Source: G965276765 sp965276825
GTDB lineage: Bacteria; Actinomycetota; Acidimicrobiia; Acidimicrobiales; Palsa-688
Assembly (NCBI GenBank): GCA_965276825.1
Contig: OZ255630.1
Location: 558,001-622,000 of the forward strand
Reading direction: 5' to 3'
DNA: 64,000 bases
In this document: piece by piece, positions 26,378-35,130 of the stretch
Layout: every line of letters starts with the position of its first letter
Position numbering within the stretch: the first letter of the stretch is position 1
Translations under genes and position numbers: made by a program
The notes under the pieces: generated by a model
Told to the model about the DNA's origin: nothing
Seen by the model: the letters and a program-made list of their open reading frames with translations, nothing else
Database searches by the model: none

Positions 26378-27142
26378 TCACAGACCGAGGACTCGGGCGA
26401 TGAGCGCCACGATCCTGGTGTGGTGCTGGTCGGCTGCGCCGGGCGCCAGCCGCTTCTCTTCGGCGAAGGCAGCCATTGCTTTCCCGTGCCGCTTAGCGAA
26501 GAGCGCCCGGATGTGCTCGCCTGCGGAAGCGGGGTCGCCTTCGGCGAAGTCGCCGGGTCCTAGCCCGGCAGCGTTGGCCACCTCCAGGCACCGCCACAGG
26601 TCGACGAGGTCGGTGGGCTTATCCCGTTCCCTGGTGGCGAAGCCCTTCAGCGTCAGCGCTGACACTTCGTCGGGGAAGTTGAGCTCCACGAGCGCCCTCT
26701 CTCCGTTGAGGCGGCACATGTCGAGCTCCAGGGTGACCGGCGGCCGGCGCAGTGCGGTGGCGAGGCCGAGCACCTCGATGGCGACCAGGCTCGGTCCGAC
26801 CGCCCGGTTCCGCCGTGCCCGAGAGGTGCGCGCCGGGATGAGGAGGTCGATGACCGCTTCAGGGTCTGGGGCGCCCGGTGCAGAGACGGGGACGTCCTGC
26901 ACCGGACGAGCGAAGCGATCACCGGCGACCTTCGCGTACTTGAGTCGCGCGAGGGACTCGACGATCTCGAGGTCTCGAGCGACGACTTCGGGGATGCCGA
27001 CGTCGGTGTTGGCGGTTTCGCGGTACAGCTCCGCTCCGAGCTGCCAGCGTGCGACGAGAGCCGTCACCATGTGGCCGCCGATGATCCGGTAGCGGCCACC
27101 TGCGGCTGGGTGGACGATCCGTGCGATGTCGGCGAGGGCCAC
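26378..27142 (-). CDS. AbiEii-like nucleotidyltransferase toxin
   Basis: A 254-residue protein starting at GTG 27142. The N-terminus fits a nucleotidyltransferase active-site region (RYRIIGGHMVTALVARW, then TANTDVGIPEVVARDLEIVE). The C-terminal half has the pattern of this superfamily: VSALTLKGFATRERDKPTDL followed by VDLWRCLEVANA. It lies 46 bp behind the probable AbiEi antitoxin gene on the same strand. As the toxin of a type IV pair it would modify a host target such as tRNA. The classic GS-x-D-x-D motif is weak, so the assignment rests partly on context. Confidence 0.58.
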   Translation of the reverse strand: MALADIARIVHPAAGGRYRIIGGHMVTALVARWQLGAELYRETANTDVGIPEVVARDLEIVESLARLKYAKVAGDRFARPVQDVPVSAPGAPDPEAVIDLLIPARTSRARRNRAVGPSLVAIEVLGLATALRRPPVTLELDMCRLNGERALVELNFPDEVSALTLKGFATRERDKPTDLVDLWRCLEVANAAGLGPGDFAEGDPASAGEHIRALFAKRHGKAMAAFAEEKRLAPGAADQHHTRIVALIARVLGL

Positions 27143-27188
27143 AAGCCGAGGTCGTCGGCGACCGAGCCTGCGGCGTAGGTGATGCGCG

Positions 27189-28196
27189 CTAGTGGAGGAG
27201 GTACCACGCCCGCAGTCTCCCAGCAGCCTCGAGGCGGTCGCTGCCGCCTAGGTTCCGCAGATCCCAGATCATCTGTGCCGGGTCTGCGAGTGCCACTTCT
27301 CCGGCAGGCGTGGTGGCAGTCATCGGCGGGGTGGCGAACACCGAATGGTCGTCGGGCACCCGCAGGATGACGTTGGCGTCAGCACGACCCTGGGCGTGGA
27401 CCAGGCCGAGGTCATGCGGGCGAAGCGGCGACGGTGCGTAGAGGATCATGACGGTCGGTTTCCGCCACGCGATGATCAGGTCGGGGCCGGCATCGGCGGA
27501 CACGACGACGTCGTGGCCGCCGCTCCCTGAGTCGGGGGCGGCACGCCGGGCGAGTTCGTTGAGGGGGTCGAGGCTGTAGAGGAACTGCTCGGTGCCTCCC
27601 GGTCCCGGGTAGGCATCGAGGAACGCGTCGAGCAGCCGGTCTCTGACCGGCATCCACATCGACCGTTGGACTCGCTCGATAAGGCCAAGTTCGCCTAGGG
27701 CGCGCAGCACCTGCGATGCCCGGGGCTGCGTGACGCCCGCCTGGGCGGCGAGGGACGTGGCGCCAGCCTCCTCGGCTTCGCCGGGCCCGAAGCGCAGGAG
27801 CGCCCGGATGATGGCATAGCTGCCAGAGCCGCCGGGGAATCGCCCGGCCGTCCGTGGGGGAGGGCTCGATGTCAGGCGCTGGCGGAGGCGAAGGCCCCGG
27901 GCGCACAGGTCGTAGTTACCTTGCTGGTCGGCCCACGACCAGCCGGCGCCGACGAGGTGAGCGGCGGTCGCCTCCGACACGTACGGCGCAACGAGTAGCG
28001 GGACAGCGACGTTGGCTGCCGCTGCGTGTAGGCCGGCCAGGCCGGCCAGCTCGTTGGGGTACGGCTCCCGTTTGCGCTCGACGAGTGCGAAGCGGGCGGA
28101 CTTACTGCCGCCGTCGACGTGAAGGACCGGGCCGGTGTCGCCGGCACGCACATGGGCGTCAACACCGATGTCCTCCAGCGCCCGCAGCAGCCCCAT
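27189..28196 (-). CDS. AbiEi-like winged-helix antitoxin/regulator
   Basis: A 335-residue protein started at ATG 28196. The central winged helix reads TSLAAQAGVTQPRASQVLRA and LGELGLIERVQRSMW. The C-terminal domain ends with VALADPAQMIWDLRNLGGSD, a pattern usual in AbiEi-type antitoxins, and the N-terminal part is a separate alpha/beta domain. The gene is expected to repress itself and its toxin partner downstream; a perfect palindrome sits 17 bp upstream of the start. An unrelated winged-helix regulator remains possible. Confidence 0.6.
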   Translation of the reverse strand: MGLLRALEDIGVDAHVRAGDTGPVLHVDGGSKSARFALVERKREPYPNELAGLAGLHAAAANVAVPLLVAPYVSEATAAHLVGAGWSWADQQGNYDLCARGLRLRQRLTSSPPPRTAGRFPGGSGSYAIIRALLRFGPGEAEEAGATSLAAQAGVTQPRASQVLRALGELGLIERVQRSMWMPVRDRLLDAFLDAYPGPGGTEQFLYSLDPLNELARRAAPDSGSGGHDVVVSADAGPDLIIAWRKPTVMILYAPSPLRPHDLGLVHAQGRADANVILRVPDDHSVFATPPMTATTPAGEVALADPAQMIWDLRNLGGSDRLEAAGRLRAWYLLH

Positions 28197-28212
28197 AACC
28201 ACAAGCCTAACT

Positions 28213-28229
28213 ATAAGCACTGTGCTTAT
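28213..28229. promoter_or_regulatory. palindromic operator upstream of the AbiE-like pair
   Basis: ATAAGCACTGTGCTTAT is a perfect 17-bp palindrome with a single central base, 17 bp before the ATG at 28196. A related half-site, GCGCTTAT, follows at 28239-28246. AbiEi antitoxins are known to autoregulate through inverted repeats in this position. Confidence 0.65.
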
Positions 28230-28470
28230 GACAGCACCGCGCTTATGCTGGAGTGGGCTGCGCCACAGTGCCTACGCAGTCTGAGCGCAAGCCTGGACCT
28301 CCATGATGGGAGTCCGCAGCGGTACCCCAAGAGCCGCACATAACCCCCCATCTGCGCCCGACCGTCCGGGTCGGCCACAACCACGTTCGAGCCCGGAACG
28401 ACGGCTACGCGCGCAGGTTGGCCGTCACGGTCGGTGGTGATCGGCGGCCCCGGCTGCGGTGGCCCTCTGG
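28230..28470. other. intergenic stretch with an operator half-site only
   Basis: Apart from the GCGCTTAT half-site at 28239, I see no gene, RNA or strong hairpin in this interval between the AbiE-like promoter and the end of the next minus-strand gene. Confidence 0.45.
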
Positions 28471-29337
28471 CTACTGGGGGAAACCGATGATGGCCCGGGT
28501 CTGGCGGAGGACTGCCAGGAGAGCGGGCTCGCCGACCGCCACGATGGTGTCCTGCTCCTCTACTGGGAGGCTGTTGGTGAGCAGACGCCACGCCTGCTCG
28601 GTCGTCAGACTCACTGTCGCTGCGGTTGGCCGCGTTGCCTCGCCGGCGAACCGCCACCCGTGGCCGTCATTGATGAGATGCCAGGAGCGGGTGACCGGGC
28701 CCTCCACGAGGATGTCGACGGTCTGGCCTACCTCGACTGACACCGTGCCGAGACGGTAGGGATACGCCCAGCGAAGTCCGTCGAGGACCGGTCCGGCAAG
28801 GTCGGCCCGTAGGTCGCTCGGGCGGCCAAGGGCTTGGAGGAGCTGCTGGCGGTGAATCCACTGCTCGGAGAGCTCGCGTAATTGGTCCAACCAGACCGGG
28901 ACCGGGCCGGGGCCCGCCCATGACACCGAGGCGGAGACCGCTGAGGGGTCCTGTCTGGCGAAGACCTCGATGACCTGCGGCAGCGTCCAACGCAGCAGGT
29001 CCATGATCAGCCGGGGGCTGAGCCTGCGGGCGGCCTGCACCCACTCGTCTGGAAGAGCGTCCAGCCAGGCGACGCAGCTGTGCTCATCGAGGACAGGGCT
29101 CGGAGTGCCATGGTGGCCGTCGCGATGACGGGACAGCCAGGCCAGATCGTCGCCGAGGAGATGGCTGCACAGACCGCGCACGTCCCAGTCGGGGCACGGC
29201 GTGGGAAGATCCCAGGCTGTTGGACCCAACTCGGACAGAAGTTCGAGGGGCCTTGCGCGTTCGACACCAAAGAGTTCGGCGACGTTCAAACCCGAGGTTG
29301 TTGGCCACCGGTCCTGGTCTGACCTTGCGCTCGGCAC
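28471..29337 (-). CDS. maleylpyruvate isomerase-family mycothiol-dependent enzyme
   Basis: A 288-residue protein of the DinB/MDMPI family. The N-terminal helical bundle has WDLPTPCPDWDVRGLCSHLL, including the conserved P-x-W-x-V-x-x-x-x-x-H pattern, and LRELSEQWIHRQQLLQALG holds the second His. The C-terminal alpha/beta domain ends with VSLTTEQAWRLLTNSL. Members use mycothiol for isomerisation or detoxification; substrate unknown. A GTG at 29337 is used here, but a TTG near 29288 (LNVAELFGVERARPLELL) is also possible. Confidence 0.82.
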   Translation of the reverse strand: MPSARSDQDRWPTTSGLNVAELFGVERARPLELLSELGPTAWDLPTPCPDWDVRGLCSHLLGDDLAWLSRHRDGHHGTPSPVLDEHSCVAWLDALPDEWVQAARRLSPRLIMDLLRWTLPQVIEVFARQDPSAVSASVSWAGPGPVPVWLDQLRELSEQWIHRQQLLQALGRPSDLRADLAGPVLDGLRWAYPYRLGTVSVEVGQTVDILVEGPVTRSWHLINDGHGWRFAGEATRPTAATVSLTTEQAWRLLTNSLPVEEQDTIVAVGEPALLAVLRQTRAIIGFPQ

Positions 29338-29569
29338 AGGACCAGCCTGTCCGATCTGCGCTCGTCTCGTCGGGTGTTACCGCACGAACGGAGCCGCTCC
29401 GAGCGACGGCTCCGCGTGCGCCTGTCTGGCTACTCAACGTGGTTGTCGGTTGGGGCGTTCGCCGTTCGCCCGCTGGCCTGCGAAGGTCACGGTGTCACCG
29501 GTAGCCTCGAGGGGCCGTGGAGCGCAACCTCCGTGCCGGCGGTCGTCGTCGGCTTCTACGATCGTGTGG

Positions 29570-29998
29570 GTGGAGCCGGGGCTGCGACCGACGGTGCGGG
29601 TCCTGCTGGTCGATTCGTCACTGACACCGGGGAGGCGTTCTGGCTCCCGACCGGAGGCGGGGTGAGCGGGCGAGTCACCTGTGGAGGCGGCGGTGCGCGA
29701 GGTCGCGGAAGAGACCGGGCTGGCCGGCCTCGAGGTTGGCCCCCATGTGTGGGTCCGCCGACACGTCGTGGCGTGCGATGGGGCCACCTACGACCTCTGA
29801 GAGCGGCGGTATCTCGCCCGGGTGGCGGCCTTCGAGATCGACACCCGAGCTGGACTCCTGTGGAGCGCTCCGCCGGGTTCGTCCACCGGTGGTGGGCACT
29901 GACCGACTGGCATCCAGCCCGAGCGGCTGATCCCGGCCGACCTCGCCTCCCTCTTCCAGCACGGACCGCTGCCCTCGCCGATCGAGATCGGCGTCTGA
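29570..29998 (+). pseudogene. NUDIX hydrolase pseudogene
   Basis: Pieces of one NUDIX protein are spread over three frames. LRPTVRVLLVDSS is followed by RFVTDTGEAFWLPTGGGV in another frame, then the NUDIX box VEAAVREVAEETGLAGLEVG in the third. That third frame goes on through GPHVWVRRHVVACDGATYDL, a TGA, then ERRYLARVAAFEID, another TGA, and ends at 29998. At least two frameshifts and two internal stops make it non-functional. GTG 29570 is the likely original start. Confidence 0.75.
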
Positions 29999-30032
29999 CC
30001 GGATCAGCGCGCCGGGATCTGGGTCACGACCC

Positions 30033-30512
30033 TTACGTTGCTTCGAGTTCAACGTAGACGGCGTTGGCCTCTGCGAGCGCCGACGCCTCGAGTACCTGGC
30101 GGACCAGCCATTTTCGCCAGCCGAGCGGGTTGGCCACTCCGAGGGCATCGTCGGCCCACTGATCCGGATCGATCAGGAGCGGCGACAGGGCCCGGACCGT
30201 CGCAACGGGAGGGAACTCCCGGCCCCTGTCGCGTGCCACGAAGGAGACCGCACCAGCATTGACAACGTGCCACCCATCCCACGGGTGGGGAAATATCCTG
30301 CCGACCACTTCGTAGATGGGAGTCGCTGGGAGAAGTGGCTCGACCCCAATCCGCAGCGTCAGACGAGCGGACGAGTCGACCTCGACGGCATCCATCAGCA
30401 GAAGCTGCAACCCCGTCTCCCACCTCGGGCCAACACCGAGACGGGGTACCAAGCCGTCAAGGATCCTCCACCGGTCGACGACGGCCCAGAGCGGGCGAGG
30501 TTCCGAGCTCAC
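30033..30512 (-). CDS. hypothetical protein
   Basis: A 159-residue open frame with GTG start at 30512 that I do not recognise. It looks like a real protein: mixed aliphatic and aromatic content, no low complexity, for example WRILDGLVPRLGVGPRWETG and GRIFPHPWDGWHVVNAGAVS, with a helical C-terminus. No signal peptide or membrane segment. It is divergent from the hypothetical gene at 30782, across a 269-bp gap with a TGCC-GCCAC/GTGG-GGCA hairpin near 30699-30725. Confidence 0.55.
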   Translation of the reverse strand: MSSEPRPLWAVVDRWRILDGLVPRLGVGPRWETGLQLLLMDAVEVDSSARLTLRIGVEPLLPATPIYEVVGRIFPHPWDGWHVVNAGAVSFVARDRGREFPPVATVRALSPLLIDPDQWADDALGVANPLGWRKWLVRQVLEASALAEANAVYVELEAT

Positions 30513-30781
30513 CCGTCGGCTCCGGTGGTCGCGTCAGGCGATCTCAATCCAGCTGGTGGTGTCCATCACAGCGTCATCTTGCCACGCCTGCGACCGGCTG
30601 GACGGACTCTCCAAATCAGCGCAATCCATCTGGTCTGCCGAAGCGACCGTCGCTCAGAGCCGCCTGTCGAGCCCGAGCGACGGGTCGGGCGCGCCCTGCC
30701 CGCCACCCGGCGTGGTGGCAGGTTGGTCTTGCCGTTACGCCCAGATCGAAGGGGTCGAGGCGAGGCGGTTACGGTGAGGCC

Positions 30782-31729
30782 ATGCCGGAGGAAGGGCAGC
30801 TGCCACCCGGGCGGGAGCCGATGCCGGTCGCCGGCGTCGACTGGCTGCAGGCCCTGTTCTCTGACCTCGGTATTCGCGCTCCGCACGGGATCAGCTGGAG
30901 CGTGGACCGGGCTGAGCCGCCGCTGCTGGTCGAGGTCGGCTTGGCTGACGGTCCGAGCATGGAGGTGGAGTTGCGCGACGACGGCCCGCTTGCCCGGGTG
31001 GCTGTCGCCGAGCGGGTGCAGGCCCACATCGACGCCGCCTGGGAGGTGGCGCTGCCTCCTTGCCCTGACCACCGGGTCGGGCTGCGCCCCGGCCGAGCGG
31101 CGGGCGACGCCATCCGCTGGCGCTGCCCGCAGCGCGACGTGGACTGCGCTGTCGGCGACTACGACGAGCTGCTGTGGCCGGCTCGAGCCGGGGACGAGCG
31201 GCAGGCGGCACCGCTGCTCGCCCGTCGGCTGCGGCGACGAGGCGTCACCGGCCTGAACCACTTTGGCGTGACCGACGGTGTCGTGCGCGCCAGCGTCCAC
31301 GAGGGTGCCGACGAGGAGGCCCTGCGAGCGGCTGCTGCGCCGCTGGTCGTGGAGATCGAATGGGTGCCGCCGGTCGGCTGGGCCCGGAGCCAGGGCCCGG
31401 ACGGGGAGAGCCTCTTCATCACCAATGCCGCGGTGCACTTGGCGCGCCTCGCCGGACCGCTGGGCCGCTCACCATCCGGCCATCTCCAAGTCGGCCAGAG
31501 CGAGGTGCGCCTGTCGTTCGCGCATCGGATCGGGGCGCCCGGCGACCCGCTGCTCGCCGACGCCGACGGGGTGCGCTTCGCCGACGAGGGCGACGAAGTG
31601 GTCTGCGGCGGCGGCTTCGCTCCCTCCGGCCCGCTACGGGACACCCGGGGCGTGTTCATGGTCGGTCACATCACCCGGGTCGACCATCCCGCAGTTCCAG
31701 CACGTACCGGCACGGCTCATCCGAGGTGA
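30782..31729 (+). CDS. hypothetical protein
   Basis: A 315-residue frame starting at ATG 30782 that I do not recognise. It is acidic and rich in Asp/Glu/Arg, with predicted alternation of strands and helices (HGISWSVDRAEPPLLVEVGL, GQSEVRLSFAHRIGAPGDPL). A Cys pair in RWRCPQRDVDCAVGDYDELL could be structural. No membrane segment or signal. It lies alone, facing away from the hypothetical gene at 30512. Confidence 0.6.
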   Translation: MPEEGQLPPGREPMPVAGVDWLQALFSDLGIRAPHGISWSVDRAEPPLLVEVGLADGPSMEVELRDDGPLARVAVAERVQAHIDAAWEVALPPCPDHRVGLRPGRAAGDAIRWRCPQRDVDCAVGDYDELLWPARAGDERQAAPLLARRLRRRGVTGLNHFGVTDGVVRASVHEGADEEALRAAAAPLVVEIEWVPPVGWARSQGPDGESLFITNAAVHLARLAGPLGRSPSGHLQVGQSEVRLSFAHRIGAPGDPLLADADGVRFADEGDEVVCGGGFAPSGPLRDTRGVFMVGHITRVDHPAVPARTGTAHPR

Positions 31730-32870
31730 TGGAGTGAAGACCGCCGACGGGCCCTGCCGCTGAGCCTCCTTGGGACGTACAACGCCACCACCGGACAAGT
31801 CATGGGAGTCGAAACGATCGGCTGAGCAACAAGAGCCAGAACACCATCTGCGCTCGCCGCTCGACTACTGCGTCACGTTGAGGAGTGACCTTGCCGAGGT
31901 CACTGCAAGGTCGGATCCCCGGTCCAATTGGTCTCTCCCGCAACGGCGACGGACCATCTCGAACCCACGCGAAGGCCTTGGTCAGAGGAGAATTGGACTT
32001 CCAATCGAACCTGAATTGGACTCCCACCCGGAGGTGGTGCTCGACGGCGCGGCCGGACGCGCCAACGTGACCGTCGTCATCGCCGTCCCTGTGCCCACAG
32101 CCTCCCAGATCGCCGCGCGATCGCGAGCAGTCCCCGACGGTCAGTTGTCGTCCGAGTGGCCACTTGGAGCGACCCACCGGTCCTGGGAGCAAGCCGTAGC
32201 GAGCGCGGCGAGCGGAGGTGCGGCAGCAACCACCCGGGAGCAGCGAGCAGGCTTGACACACCTGTTCGGCGAGCATGGGGTGGCTCACCGGCACGAACCG
32301 CGCTGCCGACGACGCCGCCAGTAACTGCAGGCGGAGAAGTCCTCACTGCGCGATCCCGACCATCACGGACCCAACCTCCGAGTCGGCGTCGTTCAGAACC
32401 TGGCGAAGCCCTTGCCGACCGGGAGGACGTTTGTCGCTCTGCGAACGTCGACTATCCGGCGGCCGGGCCCTTGGCGACCTCAGCGCGTACCCGGGGGAGG
32501 TCCAACCACCCGTGGTGCGACTGTGTGGGATACGGATTGGACCTTGCAGCCGCGATGACCGTCCGCCCATTGACCGGGGTGACGACGGCCGGGGTGGCTG
32601 CCGCGTCAGCGGCGACGAGGGGTCGGGACCGGCGTGCGATCACGACCCCCGGTTCGCACCTGGAGGAGGTCGGGACCGGTGGGTGGAGGGGCCATCAGCG
32701 GGGGTCGGCGATGGCTGTCCTCGGGTAGATCTTCGTGGTCGCCGACAGCGAGGGAGGACCTGGACGGGTGGGACAGCTTTTCCCTGTCTCTCGTTGCGCT
32801 TTGGGGTGCTGGTGACCCAGGGAGATAGGCGGCAGGTCATGAGGCCGCCCAGGGGAGAGGGAGACCGCCG
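31730..32870. other. 1.1-kb stretch with no recognisable gene
   Basis: Several short frames exist on both strands, but none shows a family motif, a ribosome site with a plausible start, or the third-position G/C bias of the neighbours. I read it as decayed mobile-element or phage-derived DNA between the hypothetical gene and the excisionase remnant. The last 200 bp would contain the excisionase promoter; no clear boxes are seen. Confidence 0.5.
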
Positions 32871-33180
32871 ATGAAGACGACCGCAGTGCCGCTGTTCCGG
32901 ATCCCGGTTGAGCGTTCACGGTCGGCGCCGGTTGCTCCGACGGCTACGGGTTTGCGGCCGTGGGCCGGATCGACGCCGGAGTTCGTCTCGGTCCCGGAGT
33001 GGGCCAGGCGGGTGGGCTGCTCAAGGGACTCGGCCTACCGCGCGGCCCGCCGGGGAGGTCCCGGGACTCTTCACCGTCGGTCGCGTCCGGCGGGTCAACT
33101 GGGCTGCGTTCCTGTCGGCCACCGGTCCCGAGTCCTCGCCGTCTGGAGGAGCGGTCGGGCAGGACGGAGGGAGGGGATGA
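32871..33180 (+). pseudogene. excisionase-like (HTH_17) gene with a frameshift
   Basis: ATG 32871 follows GGGAGACC. The helix-turn-helix reads FVSVPEWARRVGCSRDSAYR and AARRG, then continues one frame over as EVPGLFTVGRVRRVNWAAFL. One missing G in the GGGGAG run near 33055 explains the break. The small MerR/Xis-like fold and its position next to a decayed integrase argue for an excisionase or recombination directionality factor. The gene is convergent with the integrase. Confidence 0.65.
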
Positions 33181-33264
33181 TCGACCGCTCTCGCCTGGCG
33201 GCCTCGCCGGCCCCTGCGACGGCATCCCCGGGTCGACCCCGGCGTAGATGTTCAGTGCCGCGGC

Positions 33265-34375
33265 TCATACTGCCGAGCTGGCGCCGGTGCCGTCGCCGTT
33301 CGGCTGCATCAACGCCCCGAGGAGGGCTGCGGCGTGGTGATCGCGGTTGGCGAGCACGTGGGCGTACACCTTGAAGGTGGTGGCGCCGCCGTGGCCGAGG
33401 CGACCGGCCACCGTGCGGATGTCGACGCCGCCGGCGATCAGGTTGGTGGCCACGGCGTGGCGCAGCTGGTGCAGACCGACCTGGACACCGACCTGGCGGG
33501 TGAGACGGGAGAAGTCGTGGCTGAGGGTGTGAGGGCTCAGGTGGGTGGCGCCGGTCGGGTCCGGGGTGAGGAGGTAGCGATCGTCGACCAGGGCGACCCG
33601 CGCGTCGGCTGCGTAGCGCTCGACGTTGGCCCGATGGGTCCGGAGCACCTCGACGGTGAAGGGGTCCAGCGCCATGGTGCGGGTCTGGTGGCTCTTGGGA
33701 TCGCCGACCACCCAGCCCTTGCCGTCGGCGTGCTTGACCGCCCGGCGGACGGTGAGGCTGGACCTGGGCAGGTCGGTGTCGCTCCAACGCAGCCCGCACA
33801 ATTCGCCCCGGCGAAGGCCGGTGGTGGGCGCCAGCGAGACGGTGACGGCGAGGACGGGGCGGTCGCGGTCTGCGGTGGTGATGAGCCGGCGGATCACGTC
33901 GAAGTCCGGTGGGGCGACGATCTTGGTGCGCGCCGAGGGGGGCGTGGCCCGGTCGGTGGGGGAGCGGTCGAGCAGCCCCCCACTTGACGCCCTGGTGGAG
34001 GGCGGCGGCGAGCACCCGGTGGAGGTGGTGGACGCTCGACGCGGAGAGTCCCTCCTTGCGCCACTCGCCGTAGGCCCGGTCGAGGGTCTGGGGGCTCAGC
34101 TTGGTCAGCTTGACGTGGCCGAGCTTGGCGTCGATGCGGGCCACCTTGGAGCGGTAGCCCATCACCGTGGACGGCTCGCGCAGGGGTGCGACGAAGTCGA
34201 GCCAGCGGTCGAGGAAGCCGCGCAGGGTGACGGCCGGTGGGCAGGTCGCCGGTGTCGACCTCGGTGGCGAACGCGGCGAGGGCTCGGTCGGCGTCCCGGG
34301 CACCGCCGTGGACGGTCCGGCTGCGCGGCACCGGGTTGCCCCTGAGGGGTCTCGACCAGCTACGGTCCTCCGACA
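33265..34375 (-). pseudogene. tyrosine integrase, frameshifted and 5'-truncated
   Basis: Three frames make up one phage/ICE-type integrase. The N-terminal part (NPVPRSRTVHGGARDADRAL) breaks near 34240. The core-binding domain (LRGFLDRWLDFVAPLREPST, KLTKLSPQTLDRAYGEWRKE) breaks near 33980. The catalytic domain then continues intact: TTGLRRGELCGLRWSDTDL, HQLRHAVATNLIAGGVDI, LGHGGATTFKVYAHVLANRD. The first 30 or so residues expected for the AP2-like arm-binding domain are missing close to 34350, next to a tRNA gene. Confidence 0.82.
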
Positions 34376-34398
34376 AATTCCCTGCTCAGGCGGGGTGC

Positions 34399-34471
34399 GG
34401 GCCCGTAGCTCAGTGGTCAGAGCAGGGGACTCATAATCCCTCGGTCGTGGGTTCGATCCCCACCGGGCCCA
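34399..34471 (+). tRNA. tRNA with CAT anticodon, probably tRNA-Ile2
   Basis: A 73-nt cloverleaf with GGGCCCG/CGGGCCC acceptor stem, A discriminator and no encoded CCA. The anticodon loop is CTCATAA with CAT. The D-arm AGTGGTCA, the anticodon-stem context and the CGGTCG variable region resemble bacterial tRNA-Ile2, whose C34 is converted to lysidine by TilS, more than initiator or elongator Met. Elongator tRNA-Met remains the alternative. The decayed integrase lies at its 5' side. Confidence 0.85.
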
Positions 34472-34616
34472 CCGTGCGCTGCCGGGTCACCGGCTCCGAG
34501 GCCTCGAGGAGCTCCTCGAGGTCAACGCCGTGCAGCTCTGAGCTCCGCCCCGACGTCGTCGAGGGCGGCGCTTGGTACGGTTGGGCCGGAAGCCGAGATC
34601 GCCGGGGGTGCGGGCC

Positions 34617-35117
34617 ATGGACGTCAACGCTGGTCGCTTCTCCGCCGACATCGAGGGCGACTTCGTGGTGTTCCTGATCGGCTTGCGGGTCAACCACCCG
34701 CTGAAGGTGGGCAAGTGGTTGCCGGTCGCCCGCGCCATGCCGAGGATGCTGAAGGTCATCGGCGAGCACCCCGAGCTCGGCTGCCTCGGGGCCGAGCAGT
34801 GGTTCGGCCGTACGACGATCCTCCTCCAGTACTGGCGGGACTTCGAGTCGCTGAACCGGTTTGCCCGCGACAAGGAGCTGCCGCACCTGGAGCCGTGGCG
34901 CCGGTTCAACCGCGCGGTGAGCGACTCGGGTGACGTGGGCATCTGGCACGAGACGTTCAAGGTACGAAGCGGCGAGTACGAGGCCATCTACGGCAACATG
35001 CCGACCTTCGGCCTGGCCAGGGCCACGACCCTGGTCCCGGTCGGCCGCAAGGCGCAGGCGGCGGCGGCCAGGATCGGCGCATCGGCCGTCGACGAGCCGG
35101 CGGTCACCCCCTACTGA
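34617..35117 (+). CDS. DUF4188 (heme-monooxygenase-like) protein
   Basis: A 166-residue protein starting at ATG 34617. The DUF4188 pattern is clear: GRFSADIEGDFVVFLIGLRV, MPRMLKVIGEHPELGCLG, FGRTTILLQYWRDFESLNRF and WHETFKVRSGEYEAIYGNMP. The fold is a dimeric alpha/beta barrel, and members are often called monooxygenase family without proven substrate. A longer in-frame reading to 34572 has no better ribosome site. Confidence 0.82.
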   Translation: MDVNAGRFSADIEGDFVVFLIGLRVNHPLKVGKWLPVARAMPRMLKVIGEHPELGCLGAEQWFGRTTILLQYWRDFESLNRFARDKELPHLEPWRRFNRAVSDSGDVGIWHETFKVRSGEYEAIYGNMPTFGLARATTLVPVGRKAQAAAARIGASAVDEPAVTPY

Positions 35118-35130
35118 AGGCGCTGACCCG

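Noticed and set aside
28230..28470. Minus-strand frame upstream of the AbiE-like genes considered as a remnant gene
   Set aside because: Arg/Pro/Gly-rich with no family pattern; overlaps the end of the MDMPI gene in another frame.
30699..30725. Strong GC hairpin considered as a terminator
   Set aside because: It lies between two divergent genes, where no transcript is expected to end, and lacks a T-tract.
34399..34471. Search for a second copy of the tRNA-Ile2 3' end as the far attachment site
   Set aside because: No convincing repeat of the T-arm/acceptor segment was found in the window.
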